From Methanoregula sp. (GTDB taxonomy: Archaea; Halobacteriota; Methanomicrobia; Methanomicrobiales; Methanospirillaceae): a stretch of DNA of 11,502 bases. A program made the position numbers and the translations under genes. The DNA is taken from contig JAPKXT010000222.1 of assembly GCA_026394695.1 (NCBI GenBank), positions 1 through 11,502 of the forward strand, read 5' to 3'. The notes beneath the pieces were generated by a model. It had not been told where the DNA came from, made no database searches, and saw nothing but the letters and a program-made list of their open reading frames with translations. Within the stretch, counting starts at the first letter, position 1, and each line of letters opens with the position of its first letter. This document shows positions 6,345 through 11,502 of the stretch, in pieces.

Positions 6345-7433
6345 TCAGGCCAGTTCATAGAGTGTTGTCCGGCGTCTGAGTGTCCGGCCGATATCTTCTG
6401 CTACACGCTGCATCTCTGCCGGATCGAGGTAATCGGTATTTGTTGCACCAGCACCTTTTGAGATACTCTCTTCAAACATCGTCCCGCCGAGATCATTGCC
6501 ACCGGCAATAAGTCCAAGCTGCGCCATCTTGATTCCCTCTTTCACCCACGAGACCTGTATATTTTTAAAGTTGTCCAGAAAGAGGCGGGCAACAGATACC
6601 ATCAGAAGATCCTCTCTGCCCGTTGCGCCTGCCCGTGCGAGTTTTTGCCGGAAAATAGGTGTATTCATGTGTATAAACGAGAGCGGAACGAATTCTGTAA
6701 ATCCGTGAGTCTTATCCTGAATTTCCCTGAGGATCGCCAGGTGACGTACCCGGTCTTCATCGCTTTCGCAATGACCGTACATGATCGTGGCAGTCGTTGG
6801 AATGCCCATGGTATGTGCTTCCTGGATAATGCGCACCCACTCGTCCGTTGATACCTTCTGCGCACAGATTTTTTTTCGGACGCTGTCCACAAGGATCTCC
6901 GCTGCAGTCCCGCACATTGACCCGAGTCCTGCCGCCTTCATTGCAGACAATACTTCATGCGTGCTCATGTGGCTCTTTTTGGCAGCATACGCAACTTCCA
7001 TCGGATTGCCTGCATGAAGGTGGACCCCGGGGGCCGCCTCATGAATCCAGCGGTAGACATCACAATAGGACTGTGAGGTAAAATCCGGATGAAGTCCGCT
7101 GACTGTACAGATTTCGGAGACCCCACGTTTCTTTGCAAGAGCCGCCTTTTTCTGGATCTCGGACCGGTCATAATAATAGATTCCTTCATCACCGGGTTTT
7201 TTTGAAAAACCGCAGAAACCACAGGCATTAACACAAAGATTTGTCACATTGATATTCTGGTTCCTGACATAGGTGACATCGTTACCGACCCGTTGTTCCC
7301 GCACCTCATCTGCAGTTGCTGCAACCTCCCAAACTTGTCGATCCCGGACATGGAACAGATCCTGTGCTTCTTCTTCGCTCAGCCGGTATCCGTTTTTCAC
7401 ATCATCCAGCAGTATCCGCAGGTTTTTTTCCAT
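6345..7433 (-). CDS. cofH: FO synthase subunit 2, CofH (radical SAM)
   Basis: A 362-residue radical SAM enzyme. CofH joins the tyrosine side chain to 5-amino-6-ribitylaminouracil; with CofG this makes FO, the deazaflavin core of coenzyme F420, the hydride carrier of methanogenesis. The 4Fe-4S motif C67-X3-C71-X2-C74 (CVNACGFCGF) follows the family lead-in YVRNQNINVTN. Other family segments are CTVSGLHPDF, GTAAEILVDSVRK, TATIMYGH, FVPLSFIHMNTP, ARAGATGREDLL and GGNDLGGTMFEE near the C-terminus. Length is normal. ATG 7433 is chosen over TTG 7445 because GGAG and AAGGT sit just before it. The split-barrel gene follows after 44 nt. CofG is not in the window. A second, frameshifted CofH lies at 7915-9004, so this copy is the likely working one. 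Confidence 0.95.
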   Translation of the reverse strand: MEKNLRILLDDVKNGYRLSEEEAQDLFHVRDRQVWEVAATADEVREQRVGNDVTYVRNQNINVTNLCVNACGFCGFSKKPGDEGIYYYDRSEIQKKAALAKKRGVSEICTVSGLHPDFTSQSYCDVYRWIHEAAPGVHLHAGNPMEVAYAAKKSHMSTHEVLSAMKAAGLGSMCGTAAEILVDSVRKKICAQKVSTDEWVRIIQEAHTMGIPTTATIMYGHCESDEDRVRHLAILREIQDKTHGFTEFVPLSFIHMNTPIFRQKLARAGATGREDLLMVSVARLFLDNFKNIQVSWVKEGIKMAQLGLIAGGNDLGGTMFEESISKGAGATNTDYLDPAEMQRVAEDIGRTLRRRTTLYELA

Positions 7434-7547
7434 ACCTTGCTCCAAAAACTCTTCAGGCTGTGTAGTATCCGGTTAAAAGTAAATGTATCGTATTCTTATG
7501 CCACATGATTATTATTCCCCTGCGCCAACCATCTCTACAGGAGATAT
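7434..7547. promoter_or_regulatory. Divergent promoter region, cofH / DUF1805
   Basis: This 114-nt gap separates two divergent genes and must hold both promoters. AT-rich candidates are TTTACTTTTAACC read on the minus strand (about 7471-7483) for cofH and TATTCTTATG (7490-7499) for the DUF1805 gene. Neither is a strong archaeal TATA box. The ribosome site AGGAG at 7539-7543 serves the DUF1805 gene. Confidence 0.35.
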
Positions 7548-7847
7548 ATGGAGCAGGTTGAAGTTCATCTGACCAGAAAGATTGCCAATGGATATATTAT
7601 CCCCCTTGGCCCGGCTAATCTTGTCGCTGTAATGACCGATGTAGGGATGGTCGGATGCGGAGCTTTTGACGTTGCCGCACTTGATTCATTCAGCTATCCC
7701 GCAGCCAAGGTGAGACCCGCAATCGGACCGTCAATCGTAGATACCGATGATATCCTCAAAGGGATTATCAAGGAGGCAAACCGGTCTGCGATTGGGCGCG
7801 GAATCCGGACGGGTATGACCGGGCGACAGGCGCTGGAACTTCTCTGA
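7548..7847 (+). CDS. DUF1805 (YunC-like) protein
   Basis: A 99-residue protein of the DUF1805/YunC family, found in many archaea and in Bacillus. The recognisable core runs through PLGPANLVAVMTDVGMVGCG (residues 19-38), FDVAALDSF and a PAAKVRPAIGPSIVD segment. No catalytic residues are established for the family and its function is unknown. There is no signal peptide or membrane segment, so it should be cytoplasmic. The start is well supported by AGGAG with 4 nt spacing. It is monocistronic, divergent from the intact cofH and convergent with the broken one. Its position between two cofH copies may be chance. Confidence 0.85.
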   Translation: MEQVEVHLTRKIANGYIIPLGPANLVAVMTDVGMVGCGAFDVAALDSFSYPAAKVRPAIGPSIVDTDDILKGIIKEANRSAIGRGIRTGMTGRQALELL

Positions 7848-7849
7848 AC

Positions 7850-7855
7850 TTTTTT
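7850..7855 (+). terminator. T-tract terminator after the DUF1805 gene
   Basis: Six consecutive T start 3 nt after the DUF1805 stop codon, as in archaeal oligo-T terminators. On the minus strand, after the second cofH, a run of five T (7888-7892) could serve the opposite direction. Confidence 0.4.
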
Positions 7856-7914
7856 ACCGAATTACCTGCTAATCGTTGAACATCCCTAAAAAGATACGGG
7901 CAATATGCTCCTGT

Positions 7915-9004
7915 TTATCGTACGAGATCGTACAGGGTTGTCCGTTCCCGCAGGGTTCTCCCAAGGTCTGATACCATCCGTTCCATGACAGCGGGATGCA
8001 GGTAATCTGCATCGCTTGCTCCCGCATCCGCAGTAACATCATCGGAAAACATTGTACCGGCAAGATCATTACCTCCGGCAAGCAATGTCAACTGCGACAT
8101 CTTGAGTCCCAGCTTCCCCCAGGGGACCTGAATATTATCGAAATTATCCAGGAACAGCCGGGAAACTGCGATCATAAGCAGGTCCTCCCGACCGGTCGCA
8201 CCTGCGCGGGCAATGCCTTTTTTATAGAGCGGAGTATTTGTGTGGATGTATGACAGGGGGAACCAGTTCGGTAAAGCCGTGCGTCTCATCCTGAATATTG
8301 CGCAGGATACCAAGATGCTCAGCACGGTCCTTCGCAGTTTCATAGGAACCGTACATGATGGTAGCCGTCGATGGGATCCCCAGGGTGTGTGCTTCTTTGA
8401 TAATACGCACCCATTCAGCCGTGCCTAGTTTACGGAGACATATCACCTTTCTCACGGAGTCCACAAGGATCTCTGCTGCAGTACCCTGTAACGAACCAAG
8501 TCCTGCAGCCTTTAATCGTCCAAGAACTTCAGCGCTGGAAAGATTGCTTCTGGATGCTGCATGAGAGACCTCATCCGGGCTGAACGCGTGCAGATGAATA
8601 TGTGATCCCACCTCGTGCACCCACGTGATCAGGTCACAGTAGGTGTCGATTGTAAATTCGGGATGCACCCCGCTCAGCGGACAGATCTCAGTAACATCCC
8701 GTTTTAAGGCGAGATGTACCTTTGCCTGAATTGCTGCCTTATCATTGCAGTATGCCCCTTCATCACCCACACTCCTGCCAAAGCCGCAGAAGCCGCAGAG
8801 GTTCTTACAGATATTGGTCACATGCAGATTCTGATTTTTCACATAGGTGACAATATCACCCACATGGCACTCTCGCATCTCATCTGCCGCAGACGCAATT
8901 TGGAAAACTTCCCGGTCCCGTGTGTCCAGAAGCCGGGTTGCTTCTGCCTCAGTAAGGCGATGTCCACCGAGTACATCTGAGAGGAGGTTTGAAATCTCTG
9001 ACAT
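7915..9004 (-). pseudogene. cofH: Second CofH-type radical SAM gene with a single-base frameshift
   Basis: A CofH paralog of about 363 codons whose frame breaks once. The first part, from ATG 9004, has the cluster motif C66-X3-C70-X2-C73 (CKNLCGFCGF), GTAAEILVDSVRK and TATIMYGS. It reads correctly to FTELVP at about residue 248, then runs ten wrong residues to a stop at 8222-8224. The rest continues in another frame from PLSYIHTNTP through ARAGATGREDLL and GGNDLAGTMF to LYDLVR. The break maps to five consecutive C on the coding strand (8256-8260), where four would keep the frame. Both halves look well conserved, so this is a recent mutation, a sequencing or assembly error, or rarely a recoding site. 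It starts 15 nt after the signal peptidase gene with no clear ribosome site. As read, the truncated product lacks the C-terminal third of the barrel. Confidence 0.9.
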
Positions 9005-9019
9005 AACAACCGAAACGAG

Positions 9020-9727
9020 CTAGCGCTGTTTTTTCCCGCTTTTCTTTGACTGCTTCCCCATTTTGTTCTGCCGTGACCGCAGGTATAGCTCATGGATTAC
9101 CATGATGCCAACGATGACAATAGTCACTTCAATAATATGGAGGGGGAGATATCCTGCCAGAGGTACAGAAAAGAGAGCTTTTCCGACTACCCATTCTTCC
9201 TTTACGGGCTCGATAATCCCGATAACGGGATAATTGAGACCCTGGTCAGGACGCGGATTATTATCCCCCCACGTAATGTATCCTGCATGGGGCGGGGTAT
9301 AATTTCCCAGGAGTTTTATTCCCTTGATTTCTGTAACCGGTTCATTGTCCACATACTGTATCGCTCTATGAATGATGGGGTGAATGCTGGTCAGACCATT
9401 CGGCTTGTAGATAATAACGTCGCCGTACTCTCCATACATTAATTTGCCGCTCTTTTTCCCGTCAACCCATGTTTCGAAAGACCCGTAACGATCCTTCTGG
9501 ACGACGACAACAAGGTCCCCTACGTTCATATGAGGAACCATACTCTGGGATTCAATGGTGACAACTGCAGGCCAGGTACCGCAGATGAGGAACAGGGCAA
9601 GAGCGATACCTCCGACGACCGCAACGATCCAGAGCAGATCGCGCGCCAGGGACACCGCCCAGTGATCACTTGTGCGGAATTGTGAAACCAGCGTGCGGAT
9701 ATCCCGTTTATTATCGTTATCTGCCAT
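9020..9727 (-). CDS. Archaeal signal peptidase I (S26 family)
   Basis: A 235-residue membrane protease that removes signal peptides from exported proteins at the outer face of the membrane. TM1 (about 29-50) anchors it. The catalytic serine is S62 in ESQSMVPHM, and H120 in IHRAI takes the place of the bacterial lysine, as in archaeal and ER-type enzymes. The Asp-rich motif GDNNPRPDQ (154-162) supplies the acidic residues. A second TM (about 196-216) is followed by a strongly basic tail rich in Lys that should stay in the cytoplasm. ATG 9727 has no ribosome site but lies 24-33 nt after a good TATA-like box, which suggests a leaderless or very short-leader mRNA. The broken cofH follows after 15 nt and is probably on the same transcript. 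Confidence 0.92.
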   Translation of the reverse strand: MADNDNKRDIRTLVSQFRTSDHWAVSLARDLLWIVAVVGGIALALFLICGTWPAVVTIESQSMVPHMNVGDLVVVVQKDRYGSFETWVDGKKSGKLMYGEYGDVIIYKPNGLTSIHPIIHRAIQYVDNEPVTEIKGIKLLGNYTPPHAGYITWGDNNPRPDQGLNYPVIGIIEPVKEEWVVGKALFSVPLAGYLPLHIIEVTIVIVGIMVIHELYLRSRQNKMGKQSKKSGKKQR

Positions 9728-9750
9728 TTCTTTGCGCTCTTTATCTGATT

Positions 9751-9760
9751 TTTAATTATA
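9751..9760 (-). promoter_or_regulatory. TATA-like box of the signal peptidase gene
   Basis: Read on the minus strand it is TATAATTAAA, 24-33 nt before the ATG at 9727. Transcription would begin within a few nt of that start codon, fitting the missing ribosome binding site. Confidence 0.5.
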
Positions 9761-9794
9761 GTGTTTAACCCTTCATAATTAACCATGTGGCATT

Positions 9795-9799
9795 AAAAA
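9795..9799 (-). terminator. Possible oligo-T terminator of the LysE-family gene
   Basis: Five T on the minus strand, starting 11 nt after the stop codon at 9811. Weak but in the expected place for an archaeal terminator. Confidence 0.3.
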
Positions 9800-9810
9800 T
9801 GTCTTGGGTT

Positions 9811-10413
9811 TCATGGTGAGAGAAACAGGCGTGATAAGTAGTACACCCCAAAAAGGATGAGGAAAATTCCGCAGAGGACAATGATCTTCTGGTATGCAGT
9901 ATCAGAAACGATTGTCCTGCCTTTGGACACGCCGGTTGAGACCAGCGTTAACCATACGGTATCTGCAGACCAGTGCCCGATCATAAGGGCTCCTACAAGC
10001 ACCAGTCCACCCTGGAGCCCTGCAATTACCATTGCGCTTCCTATTGAGAGCCACCAGATCCAGAAGTACGGGTTTGCCGCGCTGGTAACAAGCCCTGCCA
10101 TATAGGGATTAGCAACCGTTTGGAGAGAAGAGGTTCTCATGGTTGCCTTCCTGCTTCCTGCGATCGTCAGCGCCCCGAATGCAACCAGCGCAATCCCGCC
10201 AATTCCTGCAATCGCTGATGTGTAGGGAAGTGCAACTGTAGCCAATCCCAAAAGTATCAGGATAACGAGAAAAAGTTCTACGATTACATGGCCGAGAGAC
10301 ACTTTCAACCCGGTCGTCCAGTCACCGGCAATCGATGCGTTGACGGTTGCAACCAGTGTTGGACCGGGTGCAAGCGCGCCGGTCAGACCGATCACAAAAC
10401 CAAGGAACACCAT
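9811..10413 (-). CDS. LysE/RhtB-family membrane exporter
   Basis: A 200-residue, very hydrophobic protein with about six membrane segments. The family exports amino acids or related small molecules in exchange for ions. The N-terminal signature GLTGALAPGPTL (residues 9-20) and the later NPYFWIWWLSIGSA (about 113-126) are typical of LysE-type transporters; length is normal. The substrate cannot be predicted. ATG 10413 starts right at the first membrane segment and no better in-frame start is seen. It is divergent from the DNA polymerase gene across a 159-nt gap, and an oligo-T tract follows it. It is probably transcribed alone. Confidence 0.88.
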   Translation of the reverse strand: MVFLGFVIGLTGALAPGPTLVATVNASIAGDWTTGLKVSLGHVIVELFLVILILLGLATVALPYTSAIAGIGGIALVAFGALTIAGSRKATMRTSSLQTVANPYMAGLVTSAANPYFWIWWLSIGSAMVIAGLQGGLVLVGALMIGHWSADTVWLTLVSTGVSKGRTIVSDTAYQKIIVLCGIFLILFGVYYLSRLFLSP

Positions 10414-10436
10414 CTGAATGATTTCATACAGAGAAA

Positions 10437-10505
10437 GGGGTCTGCTGGAATCTCGTGTTAGTATCGACGTCTGAGGAGATTATTAATCATCCACAACCAG
10501 ACCCC
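10437..10505. promoter_or_regulatory. Spaced inverted repeat between exporter and DP1 genes
   Basis: GGGGTCTG at 10437-10444 and CAGACCCC at 10498-10505 form perfect 8-nt arms 53 nt apart in the divergent gap 10414-10572. An AT-rich GATTATTAATC-type stretch lies between them and may hold the exporter promoter. The arms could be paired operator half-sites or chance. Confidence 0.25.
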
Positions 10506-10542
10506 GGCATCCAGACTGTGTTCTGGGATTAAGATAAAACCC

Positions 10543-10550
10543 TATATTTT
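10543..10550 (+). promoter_or_regulatory. TATA-like box of the DP1 gene
   Basis: TATATTTT, preceded by AAAACCC, ends 22 nt before ATG 10573. The expected transcript start is within a few nt of the ATG, and there is no ribosome binding site, so a leaderless mRNA is likely. Confidence 0.5.
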
Positions 10551-10572
10551 GTTCGTGACCAATATACTATTC

Positions 10573-11502
10573 ATGCTCGATGCGCAGCAGATCACGCTCC
10601 GGTTTCTTGAGACCAAGCTGCAGGTACATCCAGATGTCGTGCGCTATATCCAGGAACAGAATGAGCTGGATCTCATCGAGCGCATCATCGCGCAGGTTCC
10701 CGGGGAGACCATCGTAGTTTCGGCAAAACATATTCCCGGCATGACTGCCACACGGGACGGGACGCGGTTCCTTTCAGACCCTTCAGTTGAAGTGATCAGC
10801 GGCAGCCCGGGAACGTCCGGTTGTGTGAACGGAACAAGTGATTACCTCCACTATTTCCGTGACCGGTATAAACGTCTGGGAAGCATGATCCGGAGCCGGT
10901 GCGGGGCGATGCCAATCGAGGCACTTACCCGGAATACTCGTTACCGCCAGGAAGAATGTACTATCATTGGCATGGTTGTCGAAGTGAAGACCACGACAAA
11001 CGGTCACCGGATTGCCGAGATAGAGGATTCTTCTGCAAACATTCCCGTGCTCTTCCGAAAAGACCGCCCGGTCTTTTCCGATGCAGAACGTATTATCCAT
11101 GACGAAGTTATCGGGGTGAAGGGCAAACTCTCCAATGACGGGAAACTCTTTTTTGCAGAGCAGTTGTACCGCCCGGACATACGTATCGATAACACCCCCT
11201 ACACAAGCGAACAGCCTGGCAAAGCGGTCTTTATCTCCGATGTCCATGTCGGCAGCGACACCTTCCTTGAAGAGTGCTGGAACCGGTTCGCAGACTGGCT
11301 TTCGGATTCGGATTTCTCGTATCTCCTGGTTGCAGGAGACCTTGTCGATGGTATCGGTATCTATCCGGGCCAGGAGAGCGAACTGGTGATTAAAAATATC
11401 TACGAACAGTATGATGCGTTCGGTGCAATGATGCGGGACCTTCCTTCCCGCATGAAAATCATCATAGCACCGGGTAACCATGATGTGGTCCGGGGTGCAG
11501 AA
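10573..11502 (+). CDS. polB: DNA polymerase D (II) small subunit DP1 (3' end cut by window edge)
   Basis: The first 310 residues of DP1, the small proofreading subunit of the archaeal D-family replicative DNA polymerase; it pairs with the large catalytic subunit DP2. Despite the symbol used for it in archaea, it is not a family B polymerase. The frame is open with no stop to the right edge. An OB-fold region (about 125-200) precedes a calcineurin-type phosphoesterase domain with the nuclease motifs ISDVHVGS (221-228, D223 and H225), LVAGDLVDG (252-260, D256) and APGNHD (299-304). Unlike DP1 subunits with inactive sites in eukaryotic relatives, the metal ligands seen so far are kept, so 3'-5' exonuclease activity is expected. 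Further His motifs must lie beyond the edge. ATG 10573 fits the TATA box and a leaderless start. Confidence 0.95.
   Translation, partial: MLDAQQITLRFLETKLQVHPDVVRYIQEQNELDLIERIIAQVPGETIVVSAKHIPGMTATRDGTRFLSDPSVEVISGSPGTSGCVNGTSDYLHYFRDRYKRLGSMIRSRCGAMPIEALTRNTRYRQEECTIIGMVVEVKTTTNGHRIAEIEDSSANIPVLFRKDRPVFSDAERIIHDEVIGVKGKLSNDGKLFFAEQLYRPDIRIDNTPYTSEQPGKAVFISDVHVGSDTFLEECWNRFADWLSDSDFSYLLVAGDLVDGIGIYPGQESELVIKNIYEQYDAFGAMMRDLPSRMKIIIAPGNHDVVRGAE

Noticed and set aside
10511..10526. Small hairpin CCAGA-CTGTGT-TCTGG upstream of DP1
   Set aside because: The stem is only five base pairs and has no T-tract, so it is not a convincing terminator or operator.
10783..11481. A 232-residue minus-strand open frame
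   Set aside because: It is antisense to DP1, whose phosphoesterase motifs are clear; the protein has no recognisable domain.

Overview
The window looks like chromosomal DNA of a methanogenic archaeon, most likely of the order Methanomicrobiales (Methanoregula-like). The evidence is the gene content: the small subunit (DP1) of the archaeal D-family replicative polymerase, two CofH-type radical SAM enzymes of coenzyme F420 synthesis, a short archaeal-type ThiC, an archaeal Ser-His signal peptidase, an Isf-type iron-sulfur flavoprotein and a DUF123 GIY-YIG protein. The order-level call is inference. No tRNA, rRNA, CRISPR array, transposase or phage gene was found.

Layout. Positions 1-1224 (-) hold the start and most of a ThiC-family gene that runs off the left edge. 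It is head-to-head with a tightly packed (+) cluster: a metallo-beta-lactamase-fold hydrolase (1250-1852), a DUF123 GIY-YIG protein (1845-2300) and an Isf-like flavoprotein (2297-2851). These overlap by 8 and 4 nt, so they are probably translationally coupled. A membrane-bound CHASE4-HAMP-PAS-PAS-HisKA_2 histidine kinase follows (2947-5505, +). Directly behind it lies a broken second copy of the 3' part of the flavoprotein gene (about 5526-5824), so the kinase sits between two direct repeats about 97% identical over 208 bp.

Next come an FMN-binding split-barrel protein (5845-6300, -) and an intact cofH (6345-7433, -), which look like one operon. A DUF1805 gene (7548-7847, +) separates them from a second cofH (7915-9004, -), whose frame is broken by one extra base in a run of five C. 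A type I signal peptidase (9020-9727, -) lies 15 nt upstream of that cofH and probably shares its transcript. A LysE-family exporter (9811-10413, -) is divergent from the DP1 gene (10573 to the right edge, +).

How the genes relate. The clearest theme is redox and cofactor biology: an FeS flavoprotein, an FMN-type split-barrel protein, two F420-precursor synthases and a ThiC-family enzyme. The window is otherwise an ordinary archaeal core region. Its most unusual points are the flavoprotein gene fragment flanking the kinase, the frameshifted second cofH, and the thiC/hydrolase pair whose starts lie so close that each promoter must fall inside the other gene. No new defence or mobile system is evident.
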